Notes under the pieces: model-generated | What the model was told of the DNA's origin: nothing | What the model saw: the letters and a program-made list of their open reading frames with translations, nothing else | Databases searched by the model: none | NCBI GenBank assembly: GCA_040381235.1 | Contig: JBEIHS010000148.1 | Span: forward strand, 1 to 12,434 | Reading direction: 5' to 3' | DNA length: 12,434 nucleotides | Source: CAIXSC01 sp040381235 | Lineage (GTDB): Bacteria; Planctomycetota; Planctomycetia; Pirellulales; Pirellulaceae | In this document: positions 1 through 7,379 of the stretch, in pieces | How positions within the stretch are numbered: the stretch's first letter is position 1 | Layout of the letters: each line of letters starts with the position of its first letter | Position numbers and translations under genes: made by a program

Positions 1-88
1 GCCAGCCGATCAACTGATCGCCGCCCGCTATGGGAAATTCCGCCGCATGGGTGTGTTTTTGGAGCAAGCGACGGCGGGGGCGAAGTAG
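1..88 (+). CDS. accA: C-terminal end of acetyl-CoA carboxylase carboxyltransferase subunit alpha (partial, probable)
   Basis: Only the last 28 codons are in the window, read in the frame starting at base 2 and ending at a TAG at 86-88. The peptide contains RYGKFRRMGVFLE close to its end. This resembles the terminal helix of AccA proteins, where an RYxKFRxMG-type sequence precedes a short variable tail. AccA pairs with AccD to transfer the carboxyl group from carboxybiotin to acetyl-CoA, giving malonyl-CoA for fatty-acid synthesis in the cytosol. The identification rests on this short motif alone and is from memory of the family, so it is moderate. The gene converges with the cvpA-like gene, and its stop is followed 12 bases later by a tandem heptamer array. 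Confidence 0.6.
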   Translation, partial: PADQLIAARYGKFRRMGVFLEQATAGAK

Positions 89-100
89 GGGAGTCACGGG

Positions 101-208
101 TTTTCAGGTCTGAGGTCTCGGTGCCTCGACACGCGGAGCCTCCAGCCTCCAGCCTCCAGCCTCCAGCCTCCAGCCTCCAGCCTTCAGCCTTCAGCCTTCA
201 GCCTTCAG
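101..208 (+). repeat. Heptamer tandem array YYYYCAG: degenerate block then (CCTCCAG)6 and (CCTTCAG)4
   Basis: Bases 139-180 are six exact copies of CCTCCAG. Bases 181-208 are four exact copies of CCTTCAG, in the same phase. Just before them, 101-128 reads as four degenerate heptamers (TTTTCAG, GTCTGAG, GTCTCGG, TGCCTCG), separated from the exact block by ten bases. The array starts 12 bases after the upstream stop codon and lies between two convergent genes. The two homogeneous sub-blocks suggest growth by slipped-strand or unequal exchange from single variant units. A similar 7-bp period occurs at 7380-7446 and, inverted, at 7566-7594. Confidence 0.95.
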
Positions 209-373
209 TAGGCCCGCATACAACGTCCGATAATGTTTCTTATGTTCGTTTTGGCGGGTGGTTTTCCCGGCGGGAGTCGCTATCGGCGGCAATCGCCGAT
301 CGCCTTCCCCGCCAGCGATCGCACAACGCCTTTTCGCGGCCCTACGAGGCTCGCGCGAACAACGTTATCCACG
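209..373. other. Convergent intergenic spacer with a small hairpin
   Basis: No gene is supported here; reading frames crossing it have no recognisable product. The stretch around 229-250 is unusually AT-rich for the window. An inverted repeat ATCGGCG (282-288) / CGCCGAT (294-300) with a 5-base loop could mark the 3' end of the leftward transcript, but no T-run follows it on either strand, so a terminator role is only a guess. Confidence 0.5.
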
Positions 374-1108
374 TCAAAATGGCCGCCGGCCGTACGGCGA
401 AACCGGCTCGTTGTCCGCCTCGCGGCCTCCGGATGAACCGTTGTTCGAACCATCGCCTCGGCCGCGCAAATCAAACGCTCCGGGACGGGGTCGCGGCAGG
501 ATTTTGTCCCAGGCCGTGCCGCCGTCGCCGCCCGCGACCCGCGGTTCGCCGTTGGTTCGACCGCCGGCAGGCGGATCGGTGCGCTGTTTGCCAGCCGGAT
601 CAAGTTCCGCGTTCAACCGGGCGATGTGCGGCGCGAGCACCGCTTTGATCTCGGACGGCATGATGCCGTCGGTGTCGTGGAGCAACCGGGCGATGTAGGC
701 GCCCGATTTGGAACGCACCACCGATTGGCGAGCTGTTTCTCCGAGCAGCGTGACGACGAACAGCGTGATGATCACGCACAGCAGCACACCCTTGACGAAC
801 CCCGCCAAGGCCCCCATCTGACGATCGAAATCGCGGAACTTCAGCCGCTCGATTGTCGTCGCCACGGCATTGAACAACAGCCAGATCAGCGACGAAGTGG
901 CGACATACAGAATCAGCATCGCCAGGAAAACATTCCAGGGCGGCGTGGCATCGATCTTCGCCGCCAGGTCGCCGCGGAACTTGTAAGCCGCCAAATAACT
1001 GAGCGCCAGCGAGGCCAGCGACGCGATTTGCCAGGCGAGCCCTTTCAGCGCGCCGTAGACGGTCGCGGCGGCGAGCAACGCCAGCATGATGATGTCATAG
1101 GTTTCCAT
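374..1108 (-). CDS. CvpA family membrane protein
   Basis: A 244-residue inner-membrane protein of the CvpA (colicin V production) family. Four hydrophobic segments lie at about residues 5-20, 25-42, 60-82 and 100-123. The family signature DRxxGAxxGxxKG is seen at residues 95-107, just before the last segment. Family members include E. coli CvpA; their exact biochemical role is not settled. The C-terminal part, from about residue 165, is a hydrophilic Gly/Pro/Arg/Asn-rich tail beyond the conserved core and probably disordered. The start is firm: a perfect AAGGAGG (1123-1117 on the minus strand) sits 8 bases before the ATG. It is the last gene of the leftward unit, 27 bases after dtd, and converges with the accA-like gene. 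Confidence 0.88.
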   Translation of the reverse strand: METYDIIMLALLAAATVYGALKGLAWQIASLASLALSYLAAYKFRGDLAAKIDATPPWNVFLAMLILYVATSSLIWLLFNAVATTIERLKFRDFDRQMGALAGFVKGVLLCVIITLFVVTLLGETARQSVVRSKSGAYIARLLHDTDGIMPSEIKAVLAPHIARLNAELDPAGKQRTDPPAGGRTNGEPRVAGGDGGTAWDKILPRPRPGAFDLRGRGDGSNNGSSGGREADNEPVSPYGRRPF

Positions 1109-1135
1109 AGCGATCGCCTCCTTGCGACATGGCGG

Positions 1136-1585
1136 TCAAAACGCCTTGCGGCTATCGATTAACAAAGTCACAGGACCGTCGTTGACCAGCGCGACTTGCA
1201 TGTCGGTCCGGAAACGGCCGGTGGCGGTGGTGATTCCCAAGGCGCCCACCGCGCCAATAAATGATTCGTAGAGCGGCTCGGCGATCTCCGGCGGCGCCGC
1301 CTCGATGTAGCTCGGCCGGCGTCCCTTGCGGCAATCGCCCCAGAGCGTGAACTGGCTGACCACCAGCAACGCCCCGCCGACGTCGGTCAATGACAAGTTC
1401 ATCTTGCCTTCGGCATCGTCGAAGATCCGCAGATTGGCGATCTTGTCGGCCAAGTACTGGGCGTCCTCGACGCGGTCGTCGCGGGCGACGCCAAGCAGCA
1501 CAAGAACGCCGCGGCCAATGCGGCCGGTCACCTCGCCGCCCACCGTGACGCTCGCCTCGCGGACCCGCTGCACACAAGCGCGCAT
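1136..1585 (-). CDS. dtd: D-aminoacyl-tRNA deacylase
   Basis: A 149-residue protein, full length for bacterial DTD. It hydrolyses D-aminoacyl-tRNA (and glycyl-tRNA-Ala), freeing tRNA from wrongly charged D-amino acids in the cytosol. The two active-site motifs are present. SQFTLWGD is at residues 77-84 with the conserved Thr80. NDGPVT is at 135-140 and holds the Gly-cisPro pair that enforces chirality. The N-terminus MRACVQRVREASVTV is typical. A purine-rich GGAGGGGGAG lies six bases before the ATG, inside the end of the upstream gene. Only one base separates its start from the upstream stop codon, so translational coupling with the membrane protein is likely. Housekeeping gene inside an otherwise envelope-type cluster. 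Confidence 0.97.
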   Translation of the reverse strand: MRACVQRVREASVTVGGEVTGRIGRGVLVLLGVARDDRVEDAQYLADKIANLRIFDDAEGKMNLSLTDVGGALLVVSQFTLWGDCRKGRRPSYIEAAPPEIAEPLYESFIGAVGALGITTATGRFRTDMQVALVNDGPVTLLIDSRKAF

Positions 1586-1586
1586 C

Positions 1587-2264
1587 TCAGGCTCCCCCTC
1601 CGACCGGTTCCAGGCCGTGGCCGCTGCGGACGCGATTCACTTCCTCCATGATCGACTGGATCAACGTGTAGTTGGCGTGGATGTTTGTCGCTTGCCGCAG
1701 AAACGAACCGCCAATGAACGCCATGCCCCCCAGGGCCGCCAGGAAATGGTAATTGACCCAGTTGGCTGGATCTTCCGCCAAACTATTGCCTGGCTCCGAG
1801 GACGCGCCGAGCGCCACGATTCCCAGGATCGCCATGATGCCGCCAAAGGCCCAAGGGAATGTCTTGCGCTTCAGCCGCAGACAACGGGCGGCGAGTTCCG
1901 GGTCGAGCCCGTACGCCTCGCAGACTTCTTTGCACCAGCGGCTGGTGCCGATGAAATAGGTCACGGTGACGCTGTTGACCAGCACGGTCACCAGGGCGGA
2001 GGCGAGTCCAAACAGCCAGTGGACGCGAACCCGGCCCCGCATCGGCTCCATCGCCACATTCGCTTGCTGCTGCCGGTCGCGGGCCGCGAGCAACTGCGGG
2101 TCGTCGCGTTTGGGACGCGTCCGTTCGATCGCCCGCACTTCGGCCAGCGCCGTCCGCCAAGTGGCCGCGGCGCCGTTGTAATCGCCGATCAGCAGGCCCA
2201 AAAACATGTTGACGGCCAGCAAGGCGAACGCGAACGCCGCCAAGCCGAGAAAAATGCGTGTCAT
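1587..2264 (-). CDS. Conserved hypothetical four-helix membrane protein
   Basis: I do not recognise this 225-residue family. Hydrophobic segments appear at about residues 5-27, 82-105, 138-155 and 170-190. Between the first and second is a charged helical stretch (35-75), probably coiled-coil or periplasmic/cytosolic linker. Between the second and third is a short loop with WCKEVCEAYGLDPELAARC, holding three cysteines, then a basic patch RLKRK. Both ends of the loop region are well charged, which supports a true protein rather than a shadow frame. The start codon lacks a clear Shine-Dalgarno sequence; it lies 33 bases after the stop of the LolA-like gene and may be coupled to it. It is tightly followed by dtd. 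No function can be given from the sequence. Confidence 0.8.
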   Translation of the reverse strand: MTRIFLGLAAFAFALLAVNMFLGLLIGDYNGAAATWRTALAEVRAIERTRPKRDDPQLLAARDRQQQANVAMEPMRGRVRVHWLFGLASALVTVLVNSVTVTYFIGTSRWCKEVCEAYGLDPELAARCLRLKRKTFPWAFGGIMAILGIVALGASSEPGNSLAEDPANWVNYHFLAALGGMAFIGGSFLRQATNIHANYTLIQSIMEEVNRVRSGHGLEPVGGGA

Positions 2265-2297
2265 GGTGGAGGGTGACTCGGGGATACGGATCGGAAC

Positions 2298-3575
2298 TCA
2301 GGAGGCGGGAGGGAGGGTGGCCAACCATGGGGCGAGGAAGCGGTCGGTTTCGTCCAGCGCCTGTTGGTCCGCCGGCGGTTGGAAGACGAAGCCTTGCGGG
2401 TCGGGAGGCGTTTCGATGTTCACTTCGAACAGGTCGAGCACGGCGAGTTCCGCCGTGTTCTCCAGCCGTTGGGACTGCAGCGGATCGTCGCTGAAGCCCG
2501 GACCACGAGCGCCATCCGCCGCACGCTGCGATCCAGAGCCGCCTCGGCCGTCCTCGCCGTCCGGGCCACGGTTCCCTGCTCCGCCCATCCCAGTGCCGCC
2601 GCCGCCGCTGCTACCGCCGCTGCCGCCATTCACGTTGGCGTCGCCACCTGCCGCGGCATTGGCCGCCGTTTCGGGCGGTTCGGTGCCCCGCACCAACCCG
2701 TCGCGCGACCGGCGGTACTCGACCCGATACGGGAACAGCGGCAGGCGCGGGTCGCGGCTGAGAACAACGACGACCAAGTCTGGTAGGTGCGCCGGCAGTC
2801 GTTCGATCGGAACGGGACGCTGTTGTTCGATGAGCGATTGGGCGGCGGGAACCAGGCGCGCCAGCGCCGCCGGTTTCCAAGTTCCGACAAGCACCCACAC
2901 GGGCGTGGTTTCGACCACGCGCGGTTGGGCCCAGCCGAGCTCGAAGTGGTCGCTCAGTCCCTGCATAAGTCGCGAGAGTCCGCCTAACGCGAGCCAACTG
3001 CGAAGCGCCGCCTCGGGCGGGATACTCGTCTCGCGTTGCTGGACATCCCGCAGAGTTCGCAGGTCGACGCGCCCCAGACTCTGGCGGCCCGGCAGATCGT
3101 AGCGGCTCCAAAAGAACCGGCCGTCATTCACTTGCTGGACGGAGGCGAGCCGATCGCCGACTTGGAACTTCAGTTCCCACCGGACACGCGTTCGATCGAC
3201 GTCGGCGGTCGCCAACTGGGCGTAGTTCCCTACCCCGGCCAACTCCTGCCCCAACACTTCGACCCGCTGCCGGATTTTGCATTCGCAGTACGGCAGGGCG
3301 ACCAGCCGGCGGGCGGCTTCATCCAAGAGCGGTCCGCCGGGCCGGGGCGTCGCCGGGTCGACGTCCGCCGCGCGTTGGCCCCAGTAATACGGGGCCTCGG
3401 CCGCTGGCCCCGGCCCGGATTTCCGGCTCATCAGGCTTAGCCGACCGGCGAGCGGCTTGGGCAGCCAAGCGGCGACGCGGGGCGGCACGCCATCGCGGAT
3501 CATCCAGTAGCCGGTGGCGGCCAACAGGACCGAGCCCACGAGCACAACCCGGAATCTAGGCAAGCTGTACCTCAT
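2298..3575 (-). CDS. Exported or membrane-anchored LolA-like hypothetical protein
   Basis: Read from the ATG at 3575 this is a 425-residue protein that begins with a basic stretch and one hydrophobic segment (residues about 9-25), so it is either a secreted protein or an N-terminally anchored one. No lipobox is seen. The body, residues about 85-300, alternates short strands and resembles the LolA/LppX-like half-barrel that binds lipid or lipoprotein. Supporting features are a charged KIRQRVEVLGQ stretch, FFWSRYDLP, and an RDPRLPLFPYRVEYRR segment. The C-terminal DLFEVNIETP...FVFQPP part looks like the closing strands of such folds. A Gly/Ser/Asn-rich insert at 304-360 breaks the domain. The LolA likeness is inference from pattern only. 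A GTG 84 bases upstream is possible but would bury the signal segment, so the ATG is preferred. First gene of the leftward unit, divergent from the lipoprotein gene. Confidence 0.72.
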   Translation of the reverse strand: MRYSLPRFRVVLVGSVLLAATGYWMIRDGVPPRVAAWLPKPLAGRLSLMSRKSGPGPAAEAPYYWGQRAADVDPATPRPGGPLLDEAARRLVALPYCECKIRQRVEVLGQELAGVGNYAQLATADVDRTRVRWELKFQVGDRLASVQQVNDGRFFWSRYDLPGRQSLGRVDLRTLRDVQQRETSIPPEAALRSWLALGGLSRLMQGLSDHFELGWAQPRVVETTPVWVLVGTWKPAALARLVPAAQSLIEQQRPVPIERLPAHLPDLVVVVLSRDPRLPLFPYRVEYRRSRDGLVRGTEPPETAANAAAGGDANVNGGSGGSSGGGGTGMGGAGNRGPDGEDGRGGSGSQRAADGARGPGFSDDPLQSQRLENTAELAVLDLFEVNIETPPDPQGFVFQPPADQQALDETDRFLAPWLATLPPAS

Positions 3576-3833
3576 GAGACGGTTGTGTGGATTTTGCCAA
3601 AGAATTTCGCAGCCCGGGGCCGAATGTACCTTCACAGAGAGAATCGTCTGCGTTCCCACGGCCGGTTGTAGCGGATTTTACGTCCCTCGCCCCGGCGGGT
3701 CTACGTCAGGTACCGCCGCCGCGCAACACATTCCGCGGCTTCGGCTTGGCGATCGCAGCGGCTGCACTCCGATTGCTTCCGGGCCGGGCTCGTCCCGGTT
3801 CGATTTCGCCAAAGGGGCCGTGAGGGGGAGATC
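3576..3833. promoter_or_regulatory. Divergent intergenic region, presumed to hold two promoters
   Basis: The leftward four-gene unit and the rightward exported-protein cluster both start from this spacer, so promoters in both directions are expected. I found no convincing paired -35/-10 elements on either strand. On the minus strand a weak -10-like TACATT lies within 3620-3632. A short GC hairpin, CCGGG ... CCCGG, lies at 3784-3798. A purine-rich AGGGGGAG at 3823-3830 is the ribosome-binding site of the rightward gene. Confidence 0.4.
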
Positions 3834-4922
3834 ATGAAGATCCGTGCGTGGCATTGGGTGGCTTGCATGGCGGTGGCGTTAGCCACAGGCTGTGCGGGCA
3901 TCAAGGAATACAACTTGCCGCCCGCCCAGCAGTTGCTGGAGCCGGGGCCGGGCGTCGGCGGACCGGGACCGGGCGTCATCCCGCCCATGGAACAACCGGT
4001 CGCGCCGGTCGTCAGCATGGGTGGCGGCGGACTGCCGGCCACCGAGCCGACGGCGCAAATCTGGTTCCATAAACAGGAAGGCATGCAGGTCCGGTGGGAT
4101 GTCGGTGGCGTCGGCCAGTTCGATTCGACTCCGCTGGTCGTGCCCGGGCGGCAGAACTTCCCGCAAGGCGGCATCTACCGTCTGAAGCTGACGAACATCG
4201 TCGGCCGGGAAGGCGTCGAGCTCTACCCGACGATCGAGGTCGCGACTTCCACTTCGCGCAGCCAACCGTTCCTGGCGCACAACGCGATTCCCGTCCAGTT
4301 CACGGACGAGGACTTCGACCAAGTGTTGACGGGCAACTTCGTTACGAAGGTGATCTACTTGCCCGATCCCGAGTTCCAAGAGCTGGCTCTGGCGGGCGTC
4401 GAGACGCTCGTCAGCACGCGGCTCGACCCGGGCACCGATCCGATCGTCGAAGCCGACCGCCGCGGCTCGATCCTGGCGGTGATCCGCATGGGTAACAAAG
4501 ACGTCGAACTGCCCGGTTCGAACGACGACGGGCTGCGTCTGATGGGCATGCCCGGCGGCGATCCGTCCGGGTTCGCGGGTGCGATTTGCGGTCCTGGCGG
4601 CATGCCGCCGTCGCTCCCGGGCCACATCTCGGGTGTTACCACCGCGCAGTACGGCATGCCAATGTCGGGAACGCCGATCGGCCTGCCCGGTCCGCCGCAT
4701 ATCCCGCTCGGCTCGCCCGCCGGTTTGCAGAAGCACGTGATGCGGAACCACACGCCGAACTACATGCCGCCGCCGACCCGCAAGGTCAAGCTGCATGTGA
4801 AGCAACAGCCCGGCTTCAGCTACCCGGCTCCGCCGTCGCGGGCGCGGATTCGCGAACAGTCGATCCACGCGACGCAAATGAACGGCGCTCCTCGCTACCA
4901 ATCGCACGAGCACGTGCACTAG
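3834..4922 (+). CDS. Lipoprotein of unknown function, paralogue of the next gene
   Basis: A 362-residue predicted lipoprotein. The signal peptide ends in a canonical lipobox LATGC, with Cys20 as the lipidated residue. A Pro/Gly-rich spacer follows (about 28-70). The central domain, residues about 75-226, contains GGIYRLKLTNI, a PTIEV strand, an FVTKVIYLPDPE strand and an AVIRMG strand. The same landmarks recur in the next gene. The C-terminal third (235-362) is Gly/Pro/Met-rich and ends in a basic His-containing tail (HEHVH). The start is supported by AGGGGGAG directly upstream. I do not recognise a named family; the layout suggests a cell-envelope protein anchored by its lipid, with a beta-rich domain and flexible ends. 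The stop at 4920-4922 is 71 bases before the next start, with a strong hairpin between. Confidence 0.82.
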   Translation: MKIRAWHWVACMAVALATGCAGIKEYNLPPAQQLLEPGPGVGGPGPGVIPPMEQPVAPVVSMGGGGLPATEPTAQIWFHKQEGMQVRWDVGGVGQFDSTPLVVPGRQNFPQGGIYRLKLTNIVGREGVELYPTIEVATSTSRSQPFLAHNAIPVQFTDEDFDQVLTGNFVTKVIYLPDPEFQELALAGVETLVSTRLDPGTDPIVEADRRGSILAVIRMGNKDVELPGSNDDGLRLMGMPGGDPSGFAGAICGPGGMPPSLPGHISGVTTAQYGMPMSGTPIGLPGPPHIPLGSPAGLQKHVMRNHTPNYMPPPTRKVKLHVKQQPGFSYPAPPSRARIREQSIHATQMNGAPRYQSHEHVH

Positions 4923-4940
4923 CGATCGCCCTGTAACCAA

Positions 4941-4972
4941 CGGCCGCGCGCGGCACTCGCTCCGCGCGGCCG
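4941..4972. terminator. Strong GC hairpin between the paralogous genes
   Basis: CGGCCGCGCG (4941-4950) is perfectly complementary to CGCGCGGCCG (4963-4972) across a 12-base loop. It lies 18 bases after the lipoprotein stop and 21 bases before the next start. No T-run follows, so it is not a textbook intrinsic terminator. It could instead protect the 3' end of the upstream message or reduce read-through to the downstream genes. Confidence 0.5.
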
Positions 4973-4993
4973 CTCGTCTACTGGAGAACTCCG

Positions 4994-5779
4994 ATGCGGC
5001 TCCTCCCGACTCTCACCGCTGCCTTCAGCGCCGCCCTGCTCTGCCCTGCGTTGCTGACCGCTCAACAGGGGGCGCCGCACTACTTTCATTCGGCCGACCT
5101 GCCGCCCGGCGTCGTCGGCCGGGGCCAGGCTCTCCGCGGCGGCCCCACACCCGGCTATTTCCAACCGGTCGAGATCCGCGGCCCGAAAGGCGTGTTGATT
5201 TCGCCCGCCGTCAACGGCGCCTTCCAGGAAGGCAAATCCGAAAGCGTGCTCGCCGGCATGCTCATCGGCGGCGTCTACCGCTTCAAAGTCTCGCGAATTC
5301 CCGACCGCGAAACCGAAGAAGTGTTCCCGACCGTCGAGGTCGTCAGCCGATTGCATCCACCGCCCGGCCAAGCCCTCCGGTTTCCCATTCCGATCGAATT
5401 GACGCTCGAAGAACTCGGACTCGCCGCCCAAGGCCGCTACGTCACCCGCGTGATCTACTTGGAAGATCCCCACCGCGCGCTGCCGATCCGCCAAGAGGCC
5501 AACGGGCCCCAACCCTACTTCGAAGCGCCGGCCGCCCAAGACGCGCTGCGGCTGGCCGACGAACTGGGACGCCCCATGGCGATCCTCCGCATGGGTTCGC
5601 GTGTGCCCGACCTAGCCCGCGAAACCACCAACCTGGGCATCGACTTCGGCAATCCGCCCATCCTGCTGTTCGACAAACCGGCCGTGATCTCCCGTAACGC
5701 GGGACTCGAAGAGCCCGCGTTCGGACCGCGGTCCACCCGCGTGGCAACGCCACCCCAAAACCCGAGCCGACGCCGCTAA
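4994..5779 (+). CDS. Secreted protein of unknown function, paralogue of the preceding lipoprotein
   Basis: A 261-residue protein with a typical Sec signal peptide: a short basic start, hydrophobic residues 5-21 and a likely cut after LTA (about residue 23). It has no lipobox, unlike its neighbour. Residues 91-213 share landmarks in order with the preceding gene: GGVYRFKVSRI, PTVEV, IPIELTLEEL, YVTRVIYLEDP and MAILRMG. The distances between them are nearly the same, so the two genes look like an old tandem duplication. The His/Met/Pro-rich tail of the neighbour is absent; here the end is short and basic. GGAG (4983-4986) lies seven bases before the ATG. The function is unknown; export and the shared domain suggest that both products work in the same envelope structure. 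Confidence 0.82.
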   Translation: MRLLPTLTAAFSAALLCPALLTAQQGAPHYFHSADLPPGVVGRGQALRGGPTPGYFQPVEIRGPKGVLISPAVNGAFQEGKSESVLAGMLIGGVYRFKVSRIPDRETEEVFPTVEVVSRLHPPPGQALRFPIPIELTLEELGLAAQGRYVTRVIYLEDPHRALPIRQEANGPQPYFEAPAAQDALRLADELGRPMAILRMGSRVPDLARETTNLGIDFGNPPILLFDKPAVISRNAGLEEPAFGPRSTRVATPPQNPSRRR

Positions 5780-5886
5780 GGCGCGGCCCGCGCATCCCGC
5801 ACCGAAAACCGATCGCGATCGCCGCCGCTGCCGTCGATCCGCGTTGCGAACCCGCCGATCGACCGATCCGCTCCGAGGGGCACACG

Positions 5887-7353
5887 ATGACCATCCGCTT
5901 TCGCCGCCGACCGCTCGCCACGCTCGCCCTGGCCTCGCTGGTGCTCGCCACGCCCCACGTCGGCTGCCGCTCCGCTGCCACGCGCCCCCCTGCCCCGCTC
6001 GCCTCGAACGCCATCCCCGCAACCAACGACAACGCGTCGAGCCAAGCGACTCCAGCTTCTCCCGCGACCCCGCCGACTCCCGCTGCAACCGCTGCAACCG
6101 CTGCTCCCGCTATTCCGGCAACTCCCGCCACTTCGCTCGCGGCGTCGACACACGGCGGGGAACCGCTGGCGCAAGGCTCGCTGTCCGACGACGAGCCAAC
6201 CGACGCCTCCCCTGGTAGCGCTGCGGAGGCGGCCGGCAGCAAGGACGACCAGCAAGCGGTGCGTCCCGTGTCCTACGACCCGCCGACCTTGCCGCCCGAA
6301 GCGTTCACCGGCGGTCCCGGCGGGCCGCGTGGTTCCGCGTTTTGTCCGCCGCAAGCCGGCGTTGGCGGCATTGGCCCGGGAACCGCATTCGTCGATCCGC
6401 GGACCGCTGGCGTGTGGCAACCCGATGGACTCTACGGTCCCTGGCCTTACGACGAGTACCTGTTCGATGGCGGCGATCGGGACACGCCTGTGAAAGTCGA
6501 TCGCGACTGGACCGTCCGCGGCATCGACCAAGAGGACACGGTCGCCCACTACGACACCTTGCAGGGCCGCACGCACGTCACGCCGAGCAACCGAGTGCCG
6601 ATCTACGCGCCGCGGTTCGCGTCGGTGCGGAAAGTCTACGGCCTGGAAATCAACGAGGGCTCGGAACGAGCGGCCGGGGCCAACGACCTTGTGCGTCTCA
6701 ACAGCCAGGACTCGCGGCTCCGCGCCACCACAGCGGTCCAGCCGCGGCAACCGGTGCTCGAACACAACTTCCGCAGCACCGTCGCGTTGTTCGATCGCAC
6801 GGGCGGCGTGAACATGCAACGCGTCCAGCCGCTGCAAGGGCTGGCCAACCATTTCATGCCGCACGAAGATTTCCGCGTAATCCGCCATGGCTCGCTCGAC
6901 GCCAACGAAAAGGCGCGCTTGGCCGAACGCGTCCGCGCCGCACTCGCCTGGTCCACCGACCAATCCGTCCAGGTGACCATCGGCGGCTCGCTCGCCTACG
7001 AAGCCAAGGGGGCCTATCAGCCGGGCGAAACCGTGCAGTTCGAGATGCCGCCGGGCAAGCCCCGCTTGCGGATCATCAAAGTGGCGTCGAAATCGGAAGC
7101 CGCCCCCGGCGACGAGATCGATTTCACCTTGCGGTTTGACAACGTCGGCGATCAACGCATCGGCAACGTCACCGTGATCGATAGCCTCACCTCGCGGCTC
7201 GAGTATGTCCCGGGCAGCGCTCAATGCGACCTGAATGCCAACTTCGGGACGCAAACCAACGATGTCGAATCGCTGCTGCTCCGCTGGGAAGTCGTCGATC
7301 CGCTGCCCGTCGGCAAAGGCGGCGTCATCCGGTTCAAGTGCCGGGTGAGATAG
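5887..7353 (+). CDS. Exported DUF11 domain-containing protein
   Basis: A 488-residue exported protein. A basic start and hydrophobic residues 9-22 form the signal. The sequence HVGC at 24-27 resembles a lipobox but has His at the -3 position, so lipidation of Cys27 is uncertain. Residues 36-86 are an Ala/Pro/Thr/Ser-rich stretch that looks like a flexible wall or stalk linker. The central part (about 140-390) is not recognised. Residues 393-488 match the DUF11 / OmcB-like repeat pattern: LRIIKVASKSEAAPGDE, then FTLRFDNVGD, NVTVIDSL, a YVPGSA turn and a final FKCRVR strand. This is an immunoglobulin-like beta domain common in planctomycete surface proteins. GAGGGG (5875-5880) lies six bases before the ATG. 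It follows the paralogue pair by 107 bases in the same direction and is probably co-expressed with it. Confidence 0.82.
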   Translation: MTIRFRRRPLATLALASLVLATPHVGCRSAATRPPAPLASNAIPATNDNASSQATPASPATPPTPAATAATAAPAIPATPATSLAASTHGGEPLAQGSLSDDEPTDASPGSAAEAAGSKDDQQAVRPVSYDPPTLPPEAFTGGPGGPRGSAFCPPQAGVGGIGPGTAFVDPRTAGVWQPDGLYGPWPYDEYLFDGGDRDTPVKVDRDWTVRGIDQEDTVAHYDTLQGRTHVTPSNRVPIYAPRFASVRKVYGLEINEGSERAAGANDLVRLNSQDSRLRATTAVQPRQPVLEHNFRSTVALFDRTGGVNMQRVQPLQGLANHFMPHEDFRVIRHGSLDANEKARLAERVRAALAWSTDQSVQVTIGGSLAYEAKGAYQPGETVQFEMPPGKPRLRIIKVASKSEAAPGDEIDFTLRFDNVGDQRIGNVTVIDSLTSRLEYVPGSAQCDLNANFGTQTNDVESLLLRWEVVDPLPVGKGGVIRFKCRVR

Positions 7354-7379
7354 TGGGGGCGAGGCGGGAAAGAAGGCGG

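Noticed and set aside
101..208. CRISPR array
   Set aside because: Units of seven bases without spacers are a simple tandem repeat; the same holds for the arrays near 7400 and 7580.
121..648. Plus-strand frame starting in the heptamer array
   Set aside because: Its N-terminus is only the translated repeat and the rest is antisense to the CvpA gene.
1326..3102. Plus-strand frames 1326-2276 and 2206-3102 opposite the leftward unit
   Set aside because: Both are Arg/Ser/Pro-rich shadows; the minus strand has dtd with its active-site motifs and a tight gene order.
3576..3659. GTG start 84 bases upstream for the LolA-like protein
   Set aside because: The extra 28 residues would place a hydrophilic stretch before the signal segment; the ATG at 3575 gives a normal export signal.
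3879..4940. Minus-strand frame of 353 codons opposite the lipoprotein gene
   Set aside because: Arg/His/Ala-rich composition with no domain; the plus-strand gene has a lipobox, a ribosome site and a paralogue next door.
5810..5821. Palindrome CGATCGCGATCG as an operator
   Set aside because: Palindromes made of CGATCG are expected by chance in this base composition, and no second copy with regular spacing was seen near the start of the DUF11 gene.
5776..7254. Minus-strand frame of 492 codons opposite the DUF11 gene
   Set aside because: Arg/Gly/Ala-rich shadow frame produced by high GC at third codon positions; the plus strand has a signal peptide, a ribosome site and a DUF11 domain.
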